Shown here piece by piece: positions 10,908-22,052 of a stretch of 64,000 nt of DNA. The first letter of the stretch is position 1. Every line of letters begins with the position of its first letter. Origin of the DNA: Entoloma clypeatum (lineage: Eukaryota; Basidiomycota; Agaricomycetes; Agaricales; Entolomataceae); contig OY751494.1 in NCBI GenBank assembly GCA_963565915.1, positions 2,542,001-2,606,000 of the forward strand. Reading direction: 5' to 3'. Below the pieces are notes generated by a model. The model was given only the letters and a program-made list of their open reading frames with translations, had not been told where the DNA came from and did not search any database. The translations under genes were made by a program, and so were the position numbers.

Positions 10908-12274
10908 TCAGCCTTGTTCTTCGATCTCCTCTAGATTATTGCCAGATGGAGCCTCCCTCACTCCTCGGAGGAAGTTGAGCAGCACCCATGACATGCCTCG
11001 CATTTCCATGTCGTACCACCAATTCAAGGCAATAGTGGTGTCTTCTGACTGTCGTACGTGATGCCACCAGCCTGCTGGAAGATAAAGGGTATCACCGGGC
11101 CCGAGTGTAATATGTATTGGGTGAACATCGGAAGGGAGGGAGCCAGGGAGGTGAGGGTCAGATACAGATGACCAACGGACCTCGGTGGTCGGTGATGAAG
11201 GTTGGAGACTCAAGCCTGTAGAATGTCGCACGTATGTTGCATGTGGGTACATCCGTTCTAAAGTCAAATGAGAATATTCGCAAAACGAGGGAAAAACACA
11301 TACAAACCATTCAAGCACCAACCATCCGTTGGAGGGAGCAGCGTGAAATATTTTCTCCCACGAACCACTGTATATATATTCTCATATGGGTCTGTGAGCT
11401 TGTTAGACACCGAGACTAGGAGTAGAAAATTTCCTCACCACTGTGGATACTAGTGGTACTTTTGCTGTCGCCTATCCACATATTGACCGCATCGGGTGAC
11501 CTATCTTGAGTCAAAGACATCCCCGACAGCGAGCTATGCGAAGCCGATAGTGTTACGCACTGAACGTGGTGCACCACGGAATATGGCTGGGGACATCGGC
11601 TTGCAATGCATGAAACTCTGGGTTGGTTTCATTGGGACCGCGGCTAGAGTACAAATTCCCGTTCTGAGATTGTAGGTAGTGCACCTCTGAGCCTCCATCT
11701 GTGGTGATAGAAATGAGTAGCGGAAATCCCAACCATCCAATCTTGTCCTGAACCTGCGGATAATTTCGAAAGAAAGTCTGCCATGGTCATCTTTTCCACG
11801 AATGGCTCAACAAAGTAGAACATGTTATTCGGATCGCGGGTGACAGCATCGGCTAGTCTGAAATAAAAGATAAACCAACTTTTCAATGTGTCAGAAGAGC
11901 TCTTTCTGGAACAGCAACTGACCCGTTGGGAGTGACTGCGATAGATATTTTCTGTGGACCCATTCGTTCAATGAGGTAATCATCCGACCACAGCTTCAAC
12001 GCAGGTATGTCAAAACCTGAGAGGCGTTGTGTGTCTGTTTTACTGTCTTTGTGCTGCCGATTCATCATGAATATTCACCTTTGATGACAACGGGCCTGGA
12101 TATATGGGCTAATCGAGAAAATTCCAGTGGGGAAGGAGGATTTTCTAAGACGTCGATGTGACTTCCGTTTTGTTCTATCATATCATTTTAATATCTGCGG
12201 GCTCTTGACCTGAAGGGACATTTACCAAAATATTCGCTGGATAACCAGCGTACAGAAGCTTGAAACGAACTCAT
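10908..12274 (-). CDS. JMJD7-type JmjC lysyl hydroxylase/peptidase
   Basis: Fe(II)/2-oxoglutarate-dependent JmjC oxygenase related to JMJD7, which hydroxylates lysines of DRG GTPases; histone-peptidase activity has also been proposed. Eight exons (12274-12226, 12174-12079, 12016-11923, 11857-11754, 11698-11557, 11500-11439, 11391-11323, 11257-10908) give 321 aa. It contains ISRPVVIKGFDIPALKLW, LQSQNGNLYSSRGPNET, DVPSHIPWCTTFSAS and PDAVNMWIGDSKSTTSIHSD. The iron ligands are H-S-D in SIHSDPYENIYTVVRG and the second His of LYLPAGWWHHVRQ; TLLPPTDG and ALNWWYDM are conserved. It starts 166 bp from the divergent ELG1 gene. Domain and ligands are seen directly; substrate is inferred from the family. 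Confidence 0.9.
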
Positions 12275-12440
12275 CCAGCCGTAACTCGAGTCCAAGGTGG
12301 GAAGATGCGGGGAAGAAGACTGAAGTACTGAAGCTTGAAGGTCAATGTCCGCAGCTCACGTGGACGCTGGCCCTGTCCCCTGAGTTTCGCCATAACTTGA
12401 AGTTCTCCCGGTTTTCACCTCACCCTCCACCTCGTTAGCC
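12275..12440. promoter_or_regulatory. 166-bp bidirectional promoter between JMJD7 and ELG1
   Basis: Head-to-head start codons at 12274 (minus) and 12441 (plus) leave 166 bp. It contains CACGTG at 12358-12363, a palindromic E-box that is a classical bHLH site (compare the bHLH gene at 15579). Regulation through this box is inference. Confidence 0.5.
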
Positions 12441-15347
12441 ATGGGGATTAAGAAGGGTGCTGCACAGCAAGCGAGATCGAAAGTCAGTCCGTGCTTGCTA
12501 TTCTCTCGTCGCGTCCGCTGACCTGCGCGTCGAGGTGGCAGTCCGCCAGCAGACCCTCTTTGACCTGTTTCCAAAGCAAACGGCATCCACATCGAGTATA
12601 TTCGACGGGGAACCCGAGGTAGAACCGGAGGAAATTCAAATATCATCTCGGTTTGTCAAAAGCACCATGGCTCCGCCAGTCGCCGTGTCACAGGAAGGGA
12701 CGATATCGACGCGTGCAGTCGTGCAGAAGCTGAGAATGGGTCAGTGAATGGAACGTTTATTAACTCATTCCGCCGTGACAGTCCTCAGCTAGCTTAGAAC
12801 CTCGGCCCAAGCACGCTTTCTTCACGAAACGTGTTGACCTGGCTACTCTAAACTCGGAGAAACTTGCTACGTCAGATGACGATTCCATCGTCGAAGTATC
12901 AGCCGCGTCATTGAACCCGGCTCCTGAGGAAACGGAAAACCTCCCTCTTTCACGAGATGGGGGCAGCCAGGATGACCCCATAATTGTAGATTCTTCTCCC
13001 GTCAAGTGTCGTCCTCCCATTCGCCAGATAGCCGACCCCATACCACTTGCCTCTATCTTCGCGCCACGACCGAAAAAGGATACGTTCACCATACTCACAA
13101 AAAAGCCTTTGATTTCAAAGACTGTCGACGCACCTTACCCGGATGGCGATCTCCAACATGTTCGAGGTCCCCAACATACATTCACCCCACCAGATCTTAT
13201 ATATCCCCGACGTCCCAGACCCTGCCCAGTAGACTCGGTAAATTCTTTGGATGTCCATGATGAATTGCCTTCCAATTTGAATACTGTCCCCTTCGCAATA
13301 ATGGCTTCTTCCCGGCTTCCAAATAACTTAGAGGCTACTCTGAAAGAGGACCAATTCCACCCTCGGTTTCGTGCAGAACATCCCGAGGCCACCCTTCATA
13401 ATTTATGGGTTGATAAATGGCACCCAAGGTGTGCAGAAGAAGTATTAGGGAACGAATCGAATGCAGTCTACCTTCGAGATTGGCTACGCGCCCTTGAACT
13501 ACAATTATCGACGGAGTCGCTACCAGGATGCAATAAAGATGCTGCCTCGAGGAGTGCAAAGACAACAGAGATTAATCAGGGGAGAAAGCGACCGAGAGTA
13601 GTGCGTACAGTCGAACGAACGCGGAGCAGAAAGAAGCGACGAACCGATTTTGATGACGAGAGCGACTGGATCGTGTACAGCGACGACTCAGAAGAAGAGA
13701 TCTTGCGCGTGGATGACTCTGAAACGGATGGAGAGTTCGTCAGGCCGCCTATTTCGCGGTTACGCCGCAGGAACTCTGACGAATATCTTCCTCCCCCCGA
13801 AAAGCCCTTTCTGGAACATGGCGACTTGTTGGGTAACACCCTCACGAATACCATCCTCCTAACGGGCCCACCAGGTACGGGAAAGACGGCAGCTGTTTAC
13901 GCATGCGCTGAAGAACTTGGCTGGGAGGTATTCGAAGTTTATCCCGGAATCGGTAAGCGCAATGGTGCCGGAATTGAGAGCTTGGTTGGTGATGTGGGCA
14001 AAAATCATCATGTGAAGTCTGGCGCTGCCAACCTCAAGGCTCGCAACCCTTTTGCGACACTTGTAGGGGATAAGGCAGCGAAGGCCATGCAAGATCCGCC
14101 ATGCATGGATGCCGATACTACTTCATCGGTAGAAGCTGTTTCGTCTGGCGTCAGACAATCGGTTGTTCTATTGGAAGAAGTCGATATTTTATTCAGAGAA
14201 GATGCTAATTTCTGGCCAGCTGTCATCAATCTTATCAAAGACTGTAAGCGGCCTGTGATCTGTACCTGCAATGGTATACAGTTTGGACTTTGTTTTTGTT
14301 TCATAACTAACGTTTCTCAATAGACATTTCGCTTATACCCACGCTGGATCTCCCCCTTCAAGCCATCTTGGATTTTAAACCTTGCCCGGAATCCCTCGCT
14401 GCAGCTTATCTGCAATCCCTCTGTGCGGCCGAGGGTTATTCGGTGCAGCGACAGTTTGCGCTCCAGCTGTACACCTCAAATCCGAGGCTTAACTGGGGCA
14501 AATTGTCAGAAATCCCGCTTCCCTCAGCATCGGGCAACTTCAGAATCCCAGATCTTCGACAAACAATCAACTATCTTCAATTTCAATGTACCAGTACTGA
14601 TTCCAAAATTCAACACACTGACAACTGGCAGTCACCGGTAGGTCCCGGGGATGATCTCTGCGACTGGCGCCATTGGCACATCATGCCAAATGACTCGTCC
14701 ATAGAGGAGGGACCGTCTACCGCTCTTCAGGATGACATAGCCTTGCTATCCACCCATGGATCGGTAGGAGTTTACGCAGAGCTTCTCTCATTCCTTGATG
14801 GCTATCTTGTGCGGAGTCCTTGGGATATGCCAGCGGTAGGCGTTCTACAAGAAGGCTTCGAGTAATCCATGACACTCACTTTCACTTCGATCTTCATCAG
14901 GTCTCGGCTGTGAGCAGCTGTGAACCCTCTGCCGACGATGAAATGGGGCATTGCATTCTTTTCGGACCAAGGGAAAATAATTCGTCCGAGTCGCGAGAAG
15001 AAGAGGTGACTTCAACACTATTACGGTTTTCACATGACGCTTTCGACATCGACGTCGGACGTGATTTATTCTGTGCTCGCGTGGAATGCCAGCGGCAGAT
15101 TGGTGAAGCCCTGGGCACCATTCTGCCCCTGTCTGTTTTGACGCGATGTCGTTCAGACGTTGTTATCGACTATCTGCCACGTGTTCGAGATATCGTTGCA
15201 GCGGAAGACATGCAGGAAGCCTTGACTAAACGGAAGGAAAATGCCGGACGGACAACGAGGAATAGTATGAGAGGGACATACGAGCGAAACATTGTCCTGG
15301 GTCCACAAGAGAGAGTCTCATTGGAAAGGACAGGACTAGGGGCTTGA
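12441..15347 (+). CDS. ELG1/ATAD5-like AAA+ PCNA unloader subunit
   Basis: Large subunit of the RFC-like complex that unloads PCNA from replicated chromatin. Exons 12441-12482, 12550-12739, 12798-14273, 14324-14835 and 14901-15347 give 888 aa. The N-terminus is disordered. The residues at the first splice junction read RSKQTLFDLFPKQ, a weak PIP-box-like motif. The region before the ATPase has LWVDKWHPRCAEEVLGNESN, typical of ATAD5. The AAA+ core shows Walker A TGPPGTGKTAAVYACAEEL, then WEVFEVYPGIGKRNGAGI and Walker B VVLLEEVDILF. The rest is helical lid and collar. Basic nuclear-localisation clusters occur near RKRPRVVRTVERTRSRKKRR. It shares a promoter with JMJD7. Confidence 0.9.
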
Positions 15348-15578
15348 CGCTTGTGGCTGTGTAGACCCCGACACGTGCACGTTGGCATATTGTTTGGATC
15401 CAATATAACCGGATTTGGATAGAGCACGCGATAGTCCTAATTCAGCGATCATTTCTCTCAAAGACTCCGCCAGAGCCAGAATCTGTCGCATACTTATCCG
15501 TCCTCCGTCACTCTCGTCGTCGTCGCCCGTCACCGTGCACTTCATCCCCCGCCCGTTGTTCACTACGAACAAGCGCTC

Positions 15579-17331
15579 ATGTCCCAAAACGGCGCGGCCC
15601 TTACTGCAGTCAAGTCCCCGTCGAATGGTCTGTCACACAAGCCCTCATCCAGGCACTCTCCCCCGCCTTTAGCCCCCCTCCAATACCTACAAAACCAACG
15701 CCGAGGTTCAATAACAGATCCTTCTCTCCATGCTGCTCCAAATGCAAAGTCAACCATAAACTATAGGGATCAATTACATCCCACAACCTCTGGACACCAC
15801 GAACCAACGACCACACATAACCCATCTGATTGTCGACCATCCTCACCTTACATTTTCGGGGATGCTACCCCGCACCTGCCTGACAACAGTCCGCAAATTC
15901 GGAACCTTTTGCGCTCACCTTCCCTTGAAAGGCCCAACCGTCCACATCCCTCGCACTTCCATGCCGAACAACACGCTGCTGCCGATGCCGGTTCAGGTGA
16001 GATGATTGAATAACAATAGCGCGCTAAAGGATTCTGATAGACTTGCTAGGCACTACCAAGACGAATGACGGTGACCAGATGAAGATGGATGTTGATGCGC
16101 CCGAGTCGTCACATCAGCGTCGGTCCGGGCGTGAACCACAATTTGATTACAACATGCGGCGACACTCGATTGCAGTAGGGCAGTTGGTGCATGGCACGAA
16201 ACGAAAGATTCCTGTTGACCGAAGTGTGTTTGCCCCCGTTGGTGAAGAGATCGATCCTCAGCTGGCGGGACCTGGGGTGGCCAGTATGATGGATTTAGAG
16301 GGCGAGGGCCCTGCGGCGAAACGACGTGGGTCAACGATTGATACACAGAGGATAGCACAGCTCAGCCTCAACGATCGACGGAGCTCTGTGGATTCACGAG
16401 GGGGACAATGGTGGTCGAATGAAAGACGAGATTCGACGTCATCAGTCTTTCTGAACATTGGTGCATATCACCCGGGAATTACCGGAGGAGATCCTCCGCA
16501 TGGCCGGGGACCATCAAGTATCGCCACTTTCGCGTGGCCGGCCAACCCAGATCAATCGGGTGCTCACTCCGACTCAGGCGAACCTCCTTCCGCTATCCCT
16601 CCTCATCGTCCCTTGGACCCTCCTACACAAATGTCCATGATGCCCCCCTTGAATTTTCCACCAGACCGTCGCATGTCAATACCAGATACTCTCACATCCA
16701 CCAGAGTTTTGCGTTCGCGCTCCCGGCCACCGTCCCGTCAAACTTCCAACACCGAGACTGGTGCCGGTTCGGGTCAGGATGATGCCGCTGCCTCCCCCTC
16801 ATCTTCGGGCAAAAAGGAATCCGGCACGACGCCCTACTCCCGCTCGCCTGAACTTCGCGTATCACATAAATTAGCCGAGCGAAAGAGACGGAAGGAAATG
16901 AAGGAACTCTTTGATGAGCTACGCGATCAGCTTCCAGCCGACCGTGGCATGAAGGCAAGCAAATGGGAGATTTTGAGTAAAGGTGATTCATCATGGTTCG
17001 TGCGTCCTCTGATGCTAACCGAGTATCAGCTATCGACTTCGTCGCGCAGCTGAAACAAAGCCATCAAGATATGGCGCGGGAGATGGAGATGATGAGACTC
17101 GAACTGGAAGCTGCGCGACAAGGATTGCCTTTTGGGCCAGGCGGGCCTCCTCATGCGGTCATGTATGGACAACCTCCAGTTGGAGTTGCTGGACAAATTT
17201 CCCCTCCCCCTCCCCATCACTCACTAGCAGTATCATCGCGACCTGGGTCTTCACAAAATATTTCGACCGCGCTTAGTGGTCCGCATTCAGGACAAGCGCC
17301 AGGGACGAGGGCCGAGCCCTCGCCGACATGA
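15579..17331 (+). CDS. bHLH transcription factor
   Basis: Nuclear E-box-binding regulator. Exons 15579-15996, 16050-16982 and 17030-17331 give 550 aa. Residues 1 to about 400 are Ser/Pro-rich and disordered. The basic region and helix 1 are [20 protein letters not shown], with the H-E-R pattern that contacts CANNTG. A loop [19 protein letters not shown] and helix 2 [20 protein letters not shown] follow, running into a short leucine-poor coiled coil. An intron of 47 nt falls at the start of helix 2. The C-terminus is Pro/Ser-rich. I do not assign a regulon. Intergenic 15348-15578 holds only C/T-rich sequence. Confidence 0.88.
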
Positions 17332-17581
17332 TGACAGGGATCATGGACAGACTTTGTACGTACGATAGTTGTCTGCATCTACTACCTACATATTACAGTA
17401 GAGCTTTTTGTGTGTTTTGATGTGGTCATGTTGTTTCTTGAGGATGATAAACATGAGTAAGCACAGCTGCCCTCTTACTTCAACGCCATTCAACACCCTC
17501 TCACTGTGCGTTGCAGCGACCGCCTCTTGCAGCCGTCCAACTGTCGTTATTGATGTTCAAGTAGTCTTGCCCCTTGCCACA
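17332..17581. other. Intergenic upstream of TFIIF alpha
   Basis: An open frame continues upstream to 17408, but its residues look non-coding. The ATG at 17582 starts the conserved-looking MAPKATLSMLFHPKK, so 17408-17581 is treated as 5' UTR. No other signal is seen. Confidence 0.5.
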
Positions 17582-19778
17582 ATGGCTCCTAAAGCTACAC
17601 TCTCGATGCTTTTCCACCCCAAGAAGGATGCGAAGAAAGAGACCCCTGCTCGCTCTCCATCACCCCGCAAGCCTTCCGCTGCCCCGCCACGTCCGAAACC
17701 CGTTGAAGAAGAAGAGGAAGAGGAACTGAAATTACCCGACGGCCCCTTCCAAGAGTTCAAGCTAATGTCGTCCGCGCTTAATGGTTGGAAATACGACGTC
17801 ATGAAGTTTGATTCTCGCAAACCGGTAGAAATATTGAAATGGCAGGCACCGATTAAGCTGAATAGGAAGGAGCTGAGAAGGGATGACGAAACCACAGACG
17901 ATGTGCCGCAGGCTGTTGCACCGATGCTCGGGCCTGACGGAAAACCGGTCATTGGGGTGGACGGCAAGATCGTCATGGTCGACATCGAAGGACGGCCGAT
18001 ACAGTCGTCTGGAACCGCAAATGGTGCGAGAGGAAAGGGAGCCACTCCAAACGGGAGGAAAAGGTTTCAGAAGAAGACGAGACAGGTCTTTTTTGTCCCT
18101 GAGGAGGTTCGACAGTTGCGGCGCGAGGAACGGTACCCTTGGGTCATGGAAGATTCATCTCCCTCGCAGGATGAAATCTGGGTAGGGCAGATGGAGGATG
18201 TTGCGAAATCGGAAACACATGCATTCTTTATGCCTGCTGCCAACGATGTCTTCAAGTTTGTGCCAGCACATCGATGGTACAAGTTTCAGAAGAGATTGAA
18301 GCATGATCTTCCGCGAGAGACAGCGAAAGTGGAGTCACTCGTATGGGATCCCTTTTTTTTCCCATGGCAGTTTCAACTCATAAAAGTCCTATTGCAGTTT
18401 ACCCTTAGTCAAAAACGCGATCCACAGGCTTGGCTGGCAAGCAGGAATGGGAAGGGGCCATCTGCCGCGACCGCGGCCATGTTCAAAGCGGAGGCAGAGG
18501 GGCGAACGGTTTCCGGGGAAAGTTCACTGGTTCTGAGCTCGAATCAGAGTCTGGGCCCTGGAGGCAGAAAACTCAAATCCGTTGACAGTGGTATGGACGG
18601 ATTATTTGAGGATGACGGAGAAGATGGAGAAGGGAAAAGGCGGCGGGAGAAGGAGCTGGGTGGTGAGGGTGATATGGACGAACAAGTGTATGAAGAAGAC
18701 TTTGCAGACGACGAGGAACCCATGGAAGTCGATGAGAAGGATGAAGAGGCAAAAGAGATGGAGGTACGTTTGATGGCCTTTCATCTTACAGAACACGATT
18801 AATGGTCTATCTAGGAGCGACTGAAGCGGGAATACAAGGCAGCAAACAAGCAGCGTGAGGCTGGTGTCGACGAGTCAGACGAAGAAGAAGTTCCCGGAAC
18901 GAGCAAGCAAGAGAAAGCGATGCAGAAACTCATTAGGAACCGTGAAGGAAATGAAGCATACGAAAGCGACGAGGAAGAAAATCCTTATGCGAGTTCGGTG
19001 CGTTATCAGTTACTAGTCCAGAAGAGTACAAAATGATGTTAGGTTCAAGGTTGAAGAAGAGGAAGAGGAAGCACCAGTGGTATCGGCAGAACCGGCGGTA
19101 CAACCGCCACCCTCGCAAGTGGATCAGCAAGTGGAATCGAGAGACCCACCGAAGCCAAGTGGTCAAACAACACTGACGTCAGGTTCTCAGGCAGCCTCAC
19201 CATCAAAGTCACCGACGCTCGGTGGACATTCGATCGTCGCCAAACGGGCAACCAGCCCGAAACCTCCCAAGGTGGTGTTGAATAACCTCAGCCGAGGCAA
19301 CAGTCCCCTCGGCAGCCGCCCTACAAGCCCAGTGGTGGACAGCCGCGCGACGAGTCCCAGCTTGGCTGTTAGCCGTGCAGGAAGTCCATCTGCATCAAAA
19401 TCCAACAACAAACGCAAGGCGATTGACGAGGGCACGACTCGGGTGTCCCCCCCTAGTGGAACGAATGGAGTAACTACGAGTGCCGGCCCGAAGCCGAAGA
19501 GAAGAAAGGCACAAGGACCGAACGCGATAACGATGGCACCTGAACAATTGAGGATAATGCTTATCGAATGGTTGGGGAGCACACCTACTGCCACGACACG
19601 AGATTGTATCCATCACTTCACTCCGTACTTGACGGACAGCGAGAAGAAGGGCGAGTTCTCGGGGCTGGTGAGAGAGGTTGCGCAGTTGAAAGGGGGTGTG
19701 CTGGTGCTGAGGAAGAAGTACCAGGAGGGAGGGTCATCGGGACCGTCACCGTCACCTCGAGGTGTATCTCCGAGCTGA
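17582..19778 (+). CDS. Transcription initiation factor TFIIF subunit alpha (RAP74/Tfg1)
   Basis: Large subunit of TFIIF, which binds RNA polymerase II and stabilises the pre-initiation complex. Exons 17582-18340, 18398-18763, 18815-18997 and 19050-19778 give 678 aa. The N-terminal dimerisation barrel contains KLPDGPFQEFKLMSS, WVMEDSSPSQDEIWVGQMED and HAFFMPAANDVFKFVPAHRW; KRDPQAWLASRNGKGPSAAT follows the first intron. The central part is highly acidic (KKDE-rich, with EEAP repeats), then Ser/Pro-rich with repeated SRATSPS-like units. The C-terminal winged helix (EQLRIMLIEWLGSTPTATTR to VLVLRKKYQ) is complete. Intron 1 (57 nt) has no stop in frame, so retention would insert 19 residues. The third acceptor is taken at 19049 (CAAG) because the upstream TTAG gives the wrong phase. 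Confidence 0.9.
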
Positions 19779-19933
19779 AGCACGTATGTTGGATTTGTAC
19801 TTACCGCATGTTCTAATTCGGCGATATATATATAGACTCGGCTTATGTTGCCCGCGAACAACATACCCCCATAAATAACTCACTTTCCTCGAGGTTTGTG
19901 CCAGGGCTGTGTGTCTCCCTGGTCCCTCCCTCC

Positions 19934-21578
19934 ATGTTCTCCTCCCTCCCCTTCCTCTCTTTCACCGCCCTTTCCTTCGCATCCGCCGCCCTTATCTCCC
20001 CCGATCTTCTCCCAAGGACCCTCCCCTCCGCATGGCATCTCCCCAGCGATCATCCCGCTCATGATCTTTTCAGACGCGCCGACTCTCCCATCAACTTTGC
20101 ACCCGTTGGTTCTCCTAGTCAGTCCCAACCTACGCCCAGCGTGACGCATGGCTCATCTCGGCCCCGTAGCATGGTCGAGCGGTTTCCCCCAATCTACACC
20201 GGACGTGTCCAAACTCCCTTCAGCATGGCTCAACGCTTACAACACCGCCTTGGCCGCCGGAAAAATTCCGAATATCTCTCAGACCACAAATACCCCTGGC
20301 ACCAACCCCATTTATCCTTCGGGATCTAATCCCTTCAGCCCCGAAATCTGTTCTGCCACTTATAAATGTAGAAGTCCAGGCGATGTCTGGGACGCACCTA
20401 ATGGCTATTTCCTCACCGCCTTTGACGATGGCCCCTTACCTGTAAGTCAAAGTCATCGAGTCCATTTTCGGAGGAATTCACCGCATCTAGCCCTCAACGG
20501 CACTCCGACAATTTATGAGTCAAAACCAGCAAACCACAACACATTTTATGATCGGCATGAATATTCTCAATAATCCTCAGATATTCCAATCAGTCTTCGA
20601 TGGTGGTGATGACATCGCGGTCCATACCTGGACTCATCCCTACATGACTACCCTGAGTAATCTTGACATCGTCGCTCAGGTTCGTAACTTCGTACAGAGA
20701 TCAAATCTCGTACTCAGGGGACTTCTAGCTCGGATGGACGTCTCAGCTGATATACAACTCTACCGCGGGCCGTCTCCCAAGGTATTGGAGACCCCCATAC
20801 GGTGATTCGGATAATCGCGTCAGGGCTATTGCTCAGGAAGTAAGCAAACAAAATAAACCTCACTGTTCATCATCCTGAAAAAAAACTCTCTTGCTAGGTT
20901 TTCGGATTGACAACAGTGATCTGGAACCAAGAGTGACTTTGGTGCATTGTCCCGCTTACCCGTCTAACTTGGCGTCCATCTCTAGTACCGAGGACTGGAG
21001 CTTGACCTCTAATGGCACCACTCCTCAAAAGATACAGTCATCCTTTCAGCAATGGCTCACAGGTATGTTTGAAGACCTTTTAGGCTCTCAATGGCCAACC
21101 CCCACTTTCGTGTAGGCCAAAAATCTCCCGGGCTCATCATTCTGGAACATGAATTGAGCGATGCATCTGTTCAAGCCTTCATAACCGCATATCCACTCAT
21201 GAAATCAAATGGTTGGAACGTCGCCTCACTTGCTCAAGTCGTCGGTGGAGGCCAGACATATCAAAATTCGCAAAACTCTTCGGCGCCTGTCGCGTCCGCT
21301 CAGGTTGGACCCTCGGGCTCTGTTACGCCGTCGTCTGCTTCCTCTGGATCGCCAAGTCAGACAACCACAGTCAAGTAAGCATTTCAGCCGAAATGCCACA
21401 AACTAAATTTCCTGATAGCCATCATTTCCGTCTTCCAAGATCATCCAATGTGACTGGCAACAGTTTTGGAGCCTCGAACACTGCCCTGCCGACCTCTGGT
21501 GCATTATCGCGAATCAATCTTGGGTGGAGAATCTGGACACTGCTGGGGACTTTTGTCCTTGCCGCTTCCGTTCTTTGA
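19934..21578 (+). CDS. Chitin deacetylase (CE4), secreted and probably GPI-anchored
   Basis: Polysaccharide deacetylase converting chitin to chitosan at the cell wall. Eight exons (19934-20117, 20170-20441, 20491-20679, 20729-20839, 20898-20932, 20986-21062, 21116-21374, 21419-21578) give 428 aa. The signal peptide is [20 protein letters not shown]4 motifs are in order: [10 protein letters not shown] (catalytic base and metal Asp), [13 protein letters not shown] (metal His), [23 protein letters not shown] and ILEHELSD. The tail is Ser/Thr-rich and ends in a hydrophobic stretch, [12 protein letters not shown], after an N-glycosylation-like NVTGNS. This fits a GPI signal. The last intron has two in-frame acceptors (21418 and 21439), so two isoforms differing by seven residues are possible. 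Confidence 0.9.
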
Positions 21579-22052
21579 CGAGCTAGAGGTTTTGTAGTCG
21601 TTTTTTTTCCTTCGCTGAATGAGTTGGACAATAGCTGCCTCTCAGGAGCTTCACGTCGTTTTTTCCTCATATTTCATTGGGCTTCGGACTATGGACTACG
21701 TCGCTATCTACCATTACAGGGACATCATAGCACTAATCCCCCTCCCTCTACGGATACTACACTCGCTGATGCACGCCATGATCATGATAATGTTGATGCC
21801 TATCGTCGTTTCAGAAGACAACGGTTGCAGTTTATTATACGGGAAAATAGGAATACATGTAATTATAGGTGACAGAAGCAAAGAAATCGTGAGTGTCGTA
21901 AGTTTCTGGCTCAAAGGGGATCAAGATAGTTGTCCATTACGGCGGCCCAAGAAATACAAGAGTCAGATACGTCCCGAGCATTGTGGACATGTCGAAGCGA
22001 TAGTTTAAAGCTGAGGGTAGCTTATGAGGGGTATAATAAGGGCCAAACCGGT
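21579..22052. other. Convergent 3' intergenic region
   Basis: Lies between the 3' ends of the chitin deacetylase and the kinase. It is AT-rich with no convincing coding frame; short open frames here have no introns or motifs. Confidence 0.5.

Noticed and set aside
19880..20149. Gly/Glu-rich minus-strand ORF
   Set aside because: Shadow of the signal-peptide exon and pyrimidine-rich leader of the chitin deacetylase gene.
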